NCBI GenBank assembly: GCA_026075535.2
Contig: AP026543.1
Coordinates: forward strand, 7,874,001 to 7,938,000
DNA from: Tricholoma matsutake
Lineage: Eukaryota > Basidiomycota > Agaricomycetes > Agaricales > Tricholomataceae
Direction: 5' to 3'
DNA length: 64,000 nucleotides
A program made the translations under genes and the position numbers. Below the pieces are notes generated by a model. It ran no database searches. It was given only the letters and a program-made list of their open reading frames with translations, and had not been told where the DNA came from. Of the stretch, positions 1-11,769 are shown in pieces; position 1 is the stretch's first letter; each line of letters starts with the position of its first letter.

Positions 1-2
1 TG

Positions 3-3000
3 AAAGACATTAATGGACAGGCCTTCATGGTTATGGTGGACTCTGACCCTGCAGACCCTCAACCTGACACTTATGCCCCATTTGCTGGGCTTGCTAGTGA
101 TCCTCTTCCCACAGCGTCAATCGAGGAGGTAGAATATGAAGGATGGCTTGTCATTGAGGAGGAGGCGACCACAACTATTGACTAGAACTGCCATACTTCA
201 CCTCCTGCAGAGGGCGCCTTTACCATTGAACCACTTAACCAAAAACAACACTCCCAAATTTCCCTCACCCATTTCCCTTTCATTATTGATATGGGCGCCA
301 CAGTCCACATCTCACTGGACAAGGCAGACTTCCTTACCCTTAGCCAAATACTGCCTTGCCCTGTGAAAGGTGTTGGGGGGTCCTCCATTGTTGCTATTGG
401 AGTTGGTGACATAAAACTACGCATAGCATGGGGCGCATCAATATTGTTACATAACACGCTTTACATCCCAGATGCAGCAGTCCAGCTTATCTCAGTTAGT
501 TCCCTCACCAATGATTCAAATGCCATGGTGCATTTTGATAGCTCATCATGCTGGATCACGGATAAATCTACTGGAGCTACTATTGCTCATGGAACATTAC
601 TTGCCAACAAGAGATTGTACTCACTTCACCTTTACTCTGCCGCCACCAACCATGCTTTGACTGTCCATAAATCCCTTGACCTTGAGACCTGGCACTGTTG
701 ACTTGGCCATGCAAATTATCAATCCCTTTGGGATATGGCCAAGAAGGGTACACTTACAGGTGCACCTATCACCTCTGCTTCTAAACTGCCCAAATGCAAA
801 TCATGCATCCTGGGCAAACAGACAAAGACGCCTGTTCCAAAGAAGCGTGAGGAAGGGATTGGGCATAAGGCAACATGGAAGTTAGAAAAAGTCTGGGTAG
901 ACTTATCAGGTCCACATGCAGTTACATCTTGTACCGGAAACTCTTATGTTATGGACATTGTCAACGATTATACATCCTTTCCATGGTCGATACCACTTCA
1001 TAACAAAGACAACTCATTTCCAGAACTAAAAGCTTGGGAACTAGCATGAGAAAATGAAATGGGACTTAAAGTTGGGATTTATATCACAGACAACGGAGAA
1101 TTGAAATCTCACGAGATGGAAGCTTGGCTCAAAACAAGGGGGACGGGACAGCGATTTACTGCCAGCCCATATCGGGCGCATTGAACGCATGCACCGTACT
1201 CTTATGGCTAAAGCCCGCACAATGCAAATTTACTCAGGCCTACCAGCTTACCTTTGGGACAAATTCTACCTAACAGCCTCTCACTTACATGCCAAAACCA
1301 CCACGAGGTCACTTCAAGGTTGCACACCTTGGGAACTCTGGCATGAGCATAAGCCTGATTATTCATACCTATGGGAAATTGGCTGCTGTGCCTTTGTCCT
1401 CATTCCAAAGAAAAATAACCCAAAAAATTTTGAGCGATCTATTGAGTGCGTACTTATTGGATATGACCTAAATTCTAAATCCTACCGATGCTATAATCAG
1501 ACTACGAGAAAAGTTCACAGCTCTTATCACGTCCGCTTTCTTGAGAGCCACGATGGACATGCACCCCCCCAACCATTAACATCAGATGATGTTGTTGAGA
1601 CACCTACCCTGGATGGACCCACCTTCACCATTTTGCCCACAAGCAATGTCAATGTCGATGAATCTTTTCATCCATTGAATACCACCAAACCGAACAGCGA
1701 CGTTGGGGAGGAACAAGATTTACCCACTCCAAATCCCATCCCATGTTGCTCATCCCATGTACCTATTCCCACAGAGCGACACCTGAATGGTGGACCAACC
1801 AACACTAGGACTGCAACAGCTGTCCAGGAATCTTGAACCAGCGCTACCTGGGTCAGGGAGGCCTGCCATGAGTGCAGAGCCGCCACTGTTGCCGCCCGAT
1901 CACAGAATCCCAATCATGTTCCTGATCCAATCGTCGATCATGATTGTGATGTCATTGATGAGCTACGTCAATCATTCAACGATCTTCATTTGGGCAATCA
2001 GGTGCATCAACTCCAGGCTCTAATTTCGGAAATGACAGATTTTGATCCAGAATCGCTCCAGTTTGAGGACAAACCCAAAACTTGGGAGGAGGCAAAGAAT
2101 TCGGGGGATGCAGAGCAGTGGCGGATAGGATATCTGGATGAATTGAAATCTCTGAAGGATATGGGGGTTTATAAACTCATCCCCAGGGGCGACATACCTC
2201 AAGGTAAACGGATTCGTAAGGGCCGACCAGTTTTCCATATCAAGTGTGATGAAAATGGCCATGCCGTGAGATGGAAAGTCTGCCTCATCTTTTGGGGTTT
2301 TGAACAAATTTATGGTAGGGACTATACTAAGATGACCTCACCTACTGCGCGCATGGAATCTTGGCGAATCTTGCTTCACATAGCCGCATCTCTGGGTTGG
2401 GATGCCCAACAGATCGACGTCAAAACTGCTTTCCTTTATGGGGTCCTCCCTGATGATGAAGTCCAGTACATGCAACAGCCTGAAGGGTTTGAGGAACCAG
2501 GTCATGAAGACTGGTTATGGCAGCTTCAGCAAGGATTATATGATATGAAGCAGAGTGGCCAGATATGGAATCAAACCCTCAATGCCCAAATGATCGCCTG
2601 GGGTTTTACACACCTCACCTGTGAGTCCTGCATTTATTACAGGAAGTCAGCCATGGGCATTGTTATTGCCGCAGTACATGTTGATGACTACCTGTCTATT
2701 GCTGACACCAAGGATGAAAATGAGCATTTCAAGAACCAAATGCACAAAGTGTGGACAATCTCAGAGCTGGGCACAGCCTGCTTTATTGTTGGTATTGCAG
2801 TTACCTGGGATCAACATCTACGCATGGTTGCACTTTCACAAACTGCCCTCATTGATAAAATCATCGACCAGTTTGGCCAATGGGACGCTACCCCAGTATC
2901 CACCCCACTTGAACCTGGTCTTAAATTACGTCATGCAAATCAACATGACATGTCTGCAGATAGCTTATCACACCTCAAGAGACTACCTTATCACTCCCTC

Positions 3001-3407
3001 ATCAGCTGTCTTCTTTACCTGGCCATTTCCACATGCCCTGATATTGCATATGCTGTACAACAATACCTCGATAGTTATTCCTTCGAACACTGGAGTGCGG
3101 TGACACGGTTGATTCGATACTTGAAGGGGACTCGGGATCTCAGACTATGTTTAGGCGGGGAAAACCCTATTTCCCTCCATGCATTCAGTGACTCTGATTG
3201 GGCCAATTGCCTTGATACGCATCGAAGCATTGGAGGGTATCTTTGTAACCTTGGCTCTGGAGCTCTCTCTTGGACTGCCAGGAAACCAAAAGTTATTGCA
3301 ACATCCTCCTGTGAAGCAGAGTACGTAGCCGCATTCGAGGCCACGAAGGAATGTAACTGGATACGCATGTTGCTCAGTGCCATAGGTTACCCACAATCCT
3401 CCCCGAC
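3..3407 (+). pseudogene. Copia-A gag-pol remnant: protease, integrase, RT, start of RNase H
   Basis: Retrotransposon polyprotein, broken. The frame open at base 3 gives the gag-protease linker (FAGLASDPLP, EYEGWLVIEEE). The protease site near 291 reads IIDMGATVHIS, where sister copies have DTGA or DSGA, so the catalytic Asp is replaced. The GAG-pre-integrase motif lies near 690-860 (LGHANY, CKSCILGKQ). The integrase core and C-terminus are at 870-1836, with HIGRIERMHRT intact near 1165-1200. RT and RNase H occupy 1990-3407: QIDVKTAFLYG, VHVDDYLSIAD (YVDD-like), SSCEAEYVAA. In-frame stops include a TAG near 183, TGA at 1047-1049 and TGA near 1834; the TGAs fit CGA arginine codons. There are also frameshifts. 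It cannot make a full polyprotein. Confidence 0.92.
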
Positions 3408-4115
3408 TGTCAAGAACCATTCCTTGCCCGATCAGAACCTACATCTGTCCAACCCTTTTCTGCACATCAAACCCAACATTTGTCTACTCCTCCCGATTTT
3501 GTTCCTGGCCACCTTGCATTGCCCACACTGCTGTGCACCAGGCTGCCTTGTACAGCACCCATGGCTGCCTTCCCAAGGCTGCCATCTCTTTTGCAAATTT
3601 GACTACAGATTCCTGTGCGGCTCCCACAAGGTAATTTATCTATGCAGTCGAGACACTGCCGCAGTCTTTGTTCCTGTTCCACATTTATTCTGGACTACAG
3701 TATTTAAGCTTAGTTAGTTTTGCCTTGTATTCCTCAGTTCGTATATCAACATAGACTCAACTTTAACCTGTCAATCTAAACCTCCTTCTACTCCAACCTC
3801 AGTTCTCTAAGAGTCTGAACTCTATTCGACTGGACCTCTAGTCTCCCTCTGAAGTTCTAACCTCATCTGAACTTAACCTAAGTCCCTCCGTACTCCTCCC
3901 CGCATTTACCCGCACCTTCCTGCTTCTACCTCCAAACCTTCGTCTTGAAAATTAGGACACCAGACAAGGTGAAGGGTGCAGCTTCTTACAAGCTGAAGCC
4001 AAGTCCTTTCCGTTTCCCCTCCTGCAGAATCCGCAATGACCCGACAACCTTCTGTAATCAACACCCACAGGGTCCAATTGGATTCCGACGAACCTTCCAG
4101 GATCAGTTCTTAACA
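3408..4115 (+). repeat. Gypsy-A 5' LTR (708 bp)
   Basis: Begins TGTCAAGAACC and ends CAGTTCTTAACA. The same sequence recurs at 10595-11206 continued at 14051-14149. The direct repeat contains AGTATTTAAGC near 3698, a plausible promoter element, and a long pyrimidine-rich tract (3770-3940). I see no clear TGG-type primer-binding site immediately after 4115. Confidence 0.93.
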
Positions 4116-4155
4116 GTATATATGAACTCACACTTCACTCATCCCATTCCTCTCT

Positions 4156-5547
4156 ATGACCCCTACTGAGACCTGCCAGCGCACAACAAGAAATTCCCCA
4201 CGCGCCGGTACTATCCCAGGGATCTCTGCAATCCAGCAATCCACCCTATCTGACCATCGACCCACCACTACTTTTGGAGTGTCTTCCAGACCCTCAAACA
4301 TATTCCGACAAATCGGCTCAGGAGCCCCTTCAATCAGTGCCAATCTCATGTCTACCTGTGCCCTGCACCCTTCCACCAACCTGGAAGGTTTTTGATCAAG
4401 AACTCCCCTTGAGTATGTAGAGGGCATCAACCAGCCTGAACCCTTCAGGTTGGAAGATCCTGGTCTAGAGGACGGACCCCCCAGCGGTCCTGATGACCCT
4501 AGTGGTCCTGATGGCCCTGGGGGTGACCCCGATCCCAATGATCCAGAGGATCAACCTCCCACAGGGGAAAACCCTGACCCAGGGGATAGGTTCATAGATG
4601 TCCTTTACAACCTCTCAGAGAGTATCCACACCCTTCATCAGAATAATGCACCCAAGACTGAGAAAATCAAAGTTTGCAACCCCGACACTTTCGATGGCGC
4701 CAATCCGAAGAAACTTAGAGACTTCCTAGTCTCCTGCAATCTTCATTTCCATGACCGTCTGCACGTATTTTCCTCTGATGAGAAAAAGATCATATTTATC
4801 CTTTCTTATCTTAAAGGATCAGCTCTCAGTTGGTTTGAGCCTGGTCTTAATGACCCGACAGATTCCACACACTGGATGTGGGACTATGAAGCTTTCCTCG
4901 CTGAGCTGGAAAGTAACTTCAGCCCACAGGACCCAGTCGGAGATGCGGAAAAAGCTCTCTCTGACTTAACAATGAAGAAAGGTGGTCATATCACAAAACA
5001 TAACATTGACTTCTGGGAATTAGCTTCTAGGGTCAACTGGAATGAAGCAGCCCTTTGTGACCACTATTTCTGCGGTCTTCTGCTCCGGCTTCGCATAGAA
5101 GTTCTCTGGGGTGGTAAACCCAATACTCTTGCAGAACTGCACTTGAAAGTGCAGGACAGCAACAACATCTACTGGATGCAAGAAGATGAATCCCATTTCG
5201 AAACAAAGAATTCCAGTAATGTCACTAACTCTAGTCGGAAAGACTCTTCCAAAAGTCCTTCCCTGTCAACAAACCAAGCCTCTTCAAACTCTGCCCGCAG
5301 TAACACCTCCAACCAGCAGTCTTCCATGACAAAGAACACTCCCCAGGACAAGCCCAAGTCATCCATCTCCGATAAATTGGGGAAGAACAGCAAGCTTACT
5401 GGGGAGGAACGAGAATGTCGCATGAGAGAACGACTTTGTCTCTACTGTGGTGAGGAAGGGCACATAGCAGGAAACTGCCCAAAATCCGAAGCTGCAAAAG
5501 CCCGTGCATCCATTGTCGTTCCCGACACTACAGACTCGGAAAAATAG
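4156..5547 (+). pseudogene. Gypsy-A gag
   Basis: Retrotransposon capsid/nucleocapsid protein. ATG at 4156 is the first start after the LTR; the frame stays the same to 5547 (463 codons) except for TGA at 4393-4395, which fits a CGA arginine. Residues about 100-135 are a Pro/Gly/Asp-rich linker. The retrotransposon gag fold lies around 4670-5170 (KIKVCNPDTFDG, LSYLKGSALSWFEP). A Ser/Asn-rich stretch follows, then a CCHC zinc knuckle near 5435-5480 (CLYCGEEGHIAGNC). Pol begins in a different frame. Confidence 0.9.
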
Positions 5548-5603
5548 TCCACAACCCTCAGGAAACAGCCATTGGGGCTGGGGGTTGCATTGACCTTACC
5601 CAT

Positions 5604-8600
5604 TTGGCTGCCTACGTTCATCTCAATGTGTCCGCTCTTTTTGACCCTGACTCCCTAATCATTCTTTTAACCTTTCCCGACTCTTCTGCCCCTTTCCGAA
5701 CCCTTATCGACTCTGGCTCCTCCCACTGCTTCCTTGACTCCTCTTTCGTGTTGGATAACCAACTCAGCATGGAATCCATTAACCCAATCGGTCTACAACT
5801 CTTTGATGGATCTTGCAACTCCACCATAACTCAGGTCATCAAACTTCCAGTCACCTTCCCTGCCAGTGAAGTGTTCAATTTGTCATTCTATGTAACCTTG
5901 CTCGACTCTTCCTGTTCCGCCATACTCAGTCATAACTGGCTGAAGCAATACAATCTGTTGATTGACTGGTCTTCAAGCCAACTTGCTTTCTGCTCTGCAG
6001 ATCATAGAGGTCCAGCACCCCTGATGTCACCTTTGTCCCCGAACCTTCCAGTAGAAATCCTCAACTCCTCCACACTTTCTGAACCCCCCATTCCTCCTAA
6101 GTTTACACCTCCCGACATCTCTTTCATCAATGCTGCCACTTATGTGCGTGCTAGCAAACTTCCTGGGGCAGTAGCTTTTCAGATGACCTTCGCTCCAGAA
6201 GGGTTATCCGCCCTATCCGCCCTATCCGCTAACTCATCCGACCTTTCCGATATTCCGCCCAAGTATCATGAATTTGCTGATGTCTTTAATAAGACTAAAG
6301 CGGATACCCTTCCTCTGCATCAGTCTTACGACCTCAAGATAGAGACAGAAGACAATACTCCTCCGCCTCTGGGCTGCATGTATTCTCTCTCCCCCTCTGA
6401 ACTAGAAGCCTTATGAGTCTTTATCGACAAAAATGTCCACTCAGGTTTCATCTGCCCGTCCAAGTCCCTGCATGGCGCTCTGATTCTCTTTGTCAAGAAG
6501 AAGGACGGTAGTCTCCGACTTTGTGTCGACTACCGAGGACCTAACTGTCTTACGAAGAAGGACTGCTACCCACTTCCACTCATTTCTGACCTCCTTGACT
6601 CTCCCCGCAATGCCCGCTTATTCACCAAGATAGACTTGTGGCACACTTATCACCTAGTCTGCATCGCTGATGGTGATGAGTGGAAAACCACTTTCTGCAC
6701 CCGCTATGGATCCTTCGAGTGGTTGGTGGTTCCCTTTGGACTCACTAATGCACCTGCAGCTTTCCAGCAATTTATGAATGACATCTTCAGCAACATGCTG
6801 GATGTTTGTGTCATCGTGTACCTCGACAACATCCTAATCTACTCCGATGACAAGTCCCAGCATGGGGCTCACATCAAAGAAGTCCTCCGCCGTCTCCGGA
6901 AAAATGGACTTTACGCCTCTCCACAGAAATGTGAGTTCCACAAAGACACCATTGAATATCTGGGTTTCATCTTGTCACCAGATGGACTGCGGATGTCCGA
7001 GGATAAAGTCAAAACCGTGCTCGACTGGCCCGAGCCTAGGAAAGTTAAGGATATACAATCCTTCTTAGGCTTTTGCAACTTTTACTGCCGCTTCATTAAT
7101 GGCTATTCAGACATTGTCATTCCACTCACCTGCTTGACGCGGAAATCTGCACCCTGGGACTTCAACAAGAAGTGCCGTGATGCTTTTGAAAAGCTTAAAC
7201 AAGAATTCACTCATGCCCCCATCTTAACTCAATGGGTACCTGACTCACAGATGGTACTCGAAACCGACGCTTCCAACTATGCCCTAGCGGCTATCCTTTC
7301 GGTTTACACTGTGGATGGAGAAATCCATCCAGTCGCTTTTCATTCCCGCTCCTTTAATCCCGCTGAACTAAATTACGACACCCATGATAAAGAACTCTTG
7401 GCCATTTTCGAAGCCTTCAAACACTGGCAGCAGTATTTCGAGGGTTCTGCAAATCCAGTTGATGTGGTCACTGACCACAAAAGTCTTGAGTACTTCAGCA
7501 CTACTAAGTTGCTCACTCGCTGCCAGGCCCATTGGTCTGAATACCTTTCCCAGTTCAATCTTGTCATCTGCTTCCGCCCCGGAAAATTAGGGGCCAAGCC
7601 AGACGTGCTCACTAGATGTTGGGACGTCTACTGCAAAGGGGGAAATAGTGACTTCACCTCCGTAAACCCGACCAACTTCTGACCTGTATTCACACAGGAA
7701 CAACTCACCTCCTCCCTCCGCGCCACCTATCTCGCCACACCCATCATCCAACAAGCTGTAATCATGGATGTTGAAAAACTCCATAATGACATCCGCACCT
7801 CTCTACCCCTTGACCCACTATCATCCACTCACCTCCTGACACCTGTCAACCCCAACTGGACTATAGATGAGGCAGGTCTTCGACTGGATTTATGTTCTGG
7901 ACATTGCGGATCTTCGCCTCAAGGTCCTTCAGTACAAACACAATCACATCCTCTCTGGCCACTTCAGACAAAACAAAACTCAGCAGCTTGTCCATCGGGA
8001 ATATGTCTGGCCAAACCTTTGCACCTTTGTGCAAGAATTCTGCAATTCCTGTACCACTTGCAAATGATCCAAATCGCCTCGACACAAACCCTATGGGTTC
8101 CTGAAGCAACTTCCGGTCCTGGAATGACCTTGGTACTCAATATCCATGGATTTCATCAAACAACTACCCGACTCTGATGGCCACACAGCTATCCTGGTCA
8201 TCGTTGACTGCCTGAGCAAACAAGGCATCTTCATCCCAACTGTCAATGAAATCACAGCACAAGAGTTAGCCAACCTGTTCATCCTCCATGTCTTCTCCAA
8301 GCATGGCGTCCCATCGCACATCACTTGCGACTGGGGATCTGAGTTCGTCTCCATTTCTTCTGCTCCCTCGGAAAAGTGCTCGACATGCGGATCCACTTCA
8401 CTTCCGGTTATCACCTGCAAGGTGATGGTCAGACAGAACAACTTAATCAGACCTTGGAGCAGTACCTCCAGATCTTCTGCAATTATCAGCAGGATGACTG
8501 GTCTCACCTCTTACCCTTGGGCAAATTTGCCTACAACAATGCTCCCTCTGCCTCTACAGGCATATCCCCTTTCTTTGCCAACAAAGGCTATCACCCAAAC

Positions 8601-9419
8601 ATTTCCGTCTTTCCAGAATGCGACCTAGCCTCACAGCATGCCCACGAGTTCATCGTCGACTTAGACGACCTTCATCAGGAGCTTCAGAAACAGCTTGTGG
8701 CTGCTCAAGAGCATTATCAAGGCCCTGCAGATAAACATTGGTGGAGTGTCACAGAGCGACCCTCCAGGCCTCCTTAGCATGCCATTTGGGCACTGTTTGG
8801 CCATGTTTGGTAGTAGCTTTAGAGCTTAGTCAGCATGTAGCGCAGTGTAGGAGGAGAGCCAATTCCAATGAGCATCGCATCCCACTGCATTGCTAGCGAC
8901 TCCAAGCACTTAGGAGGCAGCTCGGGCCTCTCCATTGGGCACCCGCACCCGACTTCAACATTGGTGACTCTGCCTATGTCACTGCGGAAAATATCCGCAC
9001 CACTCGTCCCTCCAAGAAACTTTCCGAAAAGAACCATGGTCCTTTTGAAATCATTGCCCGCCCGGGTACTCACTCAGTCAGTCACAAGGCTTCCGGACCA
9101 CATGCGGGCCATCCACCCTGTTTTCCATGTCTCTCAACTAGAAAAACACTTCCCGAACACAATTCCAAATCGAGCACAACCTCCACCTCCTCTGATCACC
9201 ATCGACGACGAGCTCGAATATGAGATTGCCAAAGTCCTCGACTCCAAAGTTGACAACCAACGTCGCTGCAAGATTCTCTACCTCGTCCGATGGGAAGGTT
9301 ACCAGGGAACCAATGAAGAGACCTCCTGGCTACCTGTTATGGAACTTGACCATGCCCAAGAACTCCTTGCAGATTTTCACACCTGCTACCCGCAGAAACC
9401 TGGACCATTACCCGCTTAA
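5604..9419 (+). pseudogene. Gypsy-A pol: protease, RT, RNase H, integrase, chromodomain
   Basis: Domains in order: aspartic protease (TLIDSGSSHCFLD near 5705); RT from about 6420 (VKKKDGSLRLCVDYRG, IVYLDNILIYSD near 6810-6845); RNase H (VLETDASNYA near 7257, DKELLAIFEA); integrase zinc domain (HILSGHF then CNSCTTCK, 7945-8065); integrase core (8146-8480); chromodomain (EYEIAKVLDSK to ETSW, about 9215-9330). Stops TGA at 6414-6416, 7680-7682 and about 8066 fit CGA codons. Frameshifts lie near 7880 and 8350. The RT active site reads YLDN, and the second integrase aspartate sits in TCDWGSEF, where the family usually has SDRGSEF. A 193-bp insertion interrupts it at 8742. Clearly dead. Confidence 0.93.
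8742..8934. repeat. 193-bp solo LTR or short insertion in Gypsy-A integrase
   Basis: A block that interrupts the integrase C-terminal coding sequence between ...GPADKHW and APAPDFNIGD. Its ends are TGGAGTGTCAC and GGCCTCTCCA, an inverted TGGAG/CTCCA of LTR type. TTGG flanks it on both sides (8738-8741, 8935-8938), consistent with a 4-bp target duplication. The same terminal pentamers and duplication length are seen in the element at 11207-14050, so both may come from one short-LTR lineage. Confidence 0.72.
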
Positions 9420-9454
9420 AGTCTATTCACGTTACTTATTCACTCAGTCTGAAC

Positions 9455-10451
9455 TCAGAAACAAACTTTATTGAAAAAAGGATTTTTTCTGGATCCGACT
9501 GGTACCTCCACTTCTCCCTCTCCATCTTCATCACCCTCTCCCCCAACTTCGCCCTCTTCTCCACCCTCGTCCTTCTCTCCACCCTCCTCATCTCTACTCT
9601 CGCTCTCCTCCTCATCATCCGCCTGCCTTTTCTCCAGATATCTCTGGAAGGCCGCCCAGTCATCTCCAGACTTGTGGATCCCGCGTCTTTCCCACCGGGA
9701 CTCTCGCACCGCCTGCTCCACCTCTTTGTCACCCTCGTTGCTCTCCTCCCCGGTGCTTTCTTCCTCCACCCACTCTGGGTCCAAAGCGTCCCAGATCTCC
9801 CCTAACGACTCCTGCACTGCAGTTGCCACCTCAGCAAACCCCTTCCTCATCAACTTCATCACCTGCTGCATCATCTCTGCATTCTCCCCGCTAATCCCTG
9901 TCATTCCCGCCACTTTTGCTGCAGGGGCCTCCTGCCCCTCCCACACTACTTCTTTGCACTTGTGTTTGACGTGCATGCAGTTATTGCACACGCGCCCCTT
10001 TGTGCCCATCTTGAAGCAAGCAATTTTTTGATACTTGCATCTAGGCCATTTGTCAGTAAAGAATATAGGAAAAGAAGATAACAACACACCTTTTGCAGGG
10101 CAAAGCCGCCTGCATCCGCACTGGACCCTCCGACTCCTCTGACCCCACTTGCACCCTCGATTTGGCGACTTTCTTTTTCTTCGGGGACTTGCTCCCCTCA
10201 GCCTCATCCTCCAAACCCGCGACCACAGCTGCCCGCTTCTTTTCCACTCGTCATGCGGCCGCTGCCTCTTTTTTCTGCGCCTCTGCCTGGCATGCCTCCT
10301 CAGCCTTTGCAGCCTCCTCTGCTGCCTTTTGCGCCTCCTGTGCCTGGCATTCCTCCTCCCTCGCCGCTTCCTCCAGCTCCTTCATCTCCTTTTCCATCTG
10401 CTCCCTCAGTGCCCGCTCCCTCTGTTTGTGTTGGGCCTTCATTGTGGCCAT
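9455..10451 (-). pseudogene. Antisense Zn2Cys6-like gene carried by Gypsy-A, one intron
   Basis: Lies between integrase and 3' LTR, opposite in sense to the element. ATG at 10451 has a good context (ATCAAAATGG). A 49-nt intron (10089-10041, GTGTGT...CCTAG with CTGAC branch-like site) splits an Arg codon. Exons of 362 and 586 nt sum to 316 codons. The spliced protein has an N-terminal Glu/Ala/Arg-rich coiled coil, a basic SPKKKKVAKSR motif (possible nuclear signal), and six cysteines in the pattern C-X2-C-X6-C-X9-C-X2-C-X6-C (PCKRCKYQKIAC, then VCNNCMHVKHKC). The C-terminus is strongly acidic. The spacing matches fungal Zn(II)2Cys6 DNA-binding domains; DNA binding is inferred. One in-frame TGA (10253-10251) makes this copy a pseudogene unless read through. 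Confidence 0.8.
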
Positions 10452-10581
10452 TTTGATCTGCGCGGAGACTGCTGGGGGGGGACATTTTTGTTAGGTGATG
10501 GGAGTAAGAAACAACGTGAAAATTTTCAACCAATTGCCGCATTCGGACTCAAACCCTCACGTGCCTTGTAGGCTCGGCACT

Positions 10582-10594
10582 AAGGGGGAAATAC
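10582..10594 (+). promoter_or_regulatory. Gypsy-A polypurine tract
   Basis: AAGGGGGAAATAC ends immediately before the 3' LTR at 10595. The position and purine run fit the plus-strand primer of reverse transcription. Confidence 0.7.
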
Positions 10595-11206
10595 TGTCAA
10601 GAACCATTCCTCGCCCGATCAGAACCCGCATCCATCCGACCCTTTTCCACATGTCGAACCCGATATTTGTCTACTCCTCCCGATTTTGTTCCCAGCCGCC
10701 TTGCATTGCCCACACTGCTGTGCACCAGGCCACCTTGTACAGCATCCACGGCTGCCTTCCCAAGGCTGCCGTCTCTATTGCAAATTTGACTACAGATTCC
10801 TGTGCGGCTCCCACTAGATAATTTATCTATGCAGTCAAGACACTGCCACAGTCTTTGTTCCTGTTCTGCATTTATTCCGGACTACAGTATTTAAGCTTAG
10901 TTAGTTTTGCCTTGTATTCCTCAGTTCGTATATCGACATAGACTTGACTTTAACCTGTCAATCTAAACCTCCTTCTACTCCAACCTCAGTTCTCTAAGAG
11001 TCTGAACTCCATTTGACTCAACCTCTAGTCTCCCTCTGAAGTTCTAACCTCATCTGAACTTAACCTAAGTCCCTCCGTACTCCTCCCTGCATTTACCTGC
11101 ACCTTCCTGCTTCTACCTCCAAACCTTTGTCTTGAAATTAGGACACCAGACGAGGTGAAGGGCACAGCTTCTTACAAGCTGAAGCCAAGTCCTTTCCATT
11201 TCCCCT

Positions 11207-11346
11207 TGGAGACGCCTAAGGTGTCTCCTCGCTAGACACGGAATGCGGTCGTGTAGTGATAGGATCCCTCTCTATGTACAGGTGATCAGCTACTGACTAC
11301 ATGGTCATGTGACTCCCTGGAGTAGGTGCCCAGACACCCTACTCCA
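11207..11346 (-). repeat. Left 140-bp LTR of LARD-like element
   Basis: Direct repeat of 13911-14050 with a handful of transitions (for example GCGGTCGTGTAG versus GCGATCACATAG). Ends TGGAG...CTCCA. By element orientation this is the 3' LTR. Confidence 0.88.
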
Positions 11347-11769
11347 TCTGCCCACCTCCAAAAAAGGCGACGTCCCCATCGCCACAGAAAGAAACCAAAA
11401 AAAAGCTGAAAACAAAACAATAGGTATAGGAATAATATAAACAATGTAACCAGAAAAATTCTATGCATGATATAAAAAATATAGTAGTGAAAGACTCAAC
11501 ATGGGGGTGTCCATCCCAAAGCTCGAAGTGCCTGACCCAAATTGAGGAGATGGGGGTCTCGATCCCAGTCAAGTACTGGAACTGTAGATGCCAGCACAGG
11601 AGCCGAAGTAGGAGCTGCAGATCCAATGGGAATGATGAGGACTGGCTTGCCTGGTCCAATACCAAAGGGGTGTCATCGAGTGATGAAAGGTTGGGGCTGA
11701 GGTGGCAGGAATGGATAAAAAAATTCTCGATGCTGTAAAAAAAAATGGTGGGGTTTGTTGTTGTTGTCA

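Noticed and set aside
9471..10031. 186-aa Ser/Pro-rich plus-strand ORF downstream of Gypsy-A integrase
   Set aside because: Exact complement of the acidic C-terminus of the antisense Zn2Cys6-like gene; the minus strand has the splice signals and cysteine pattern.
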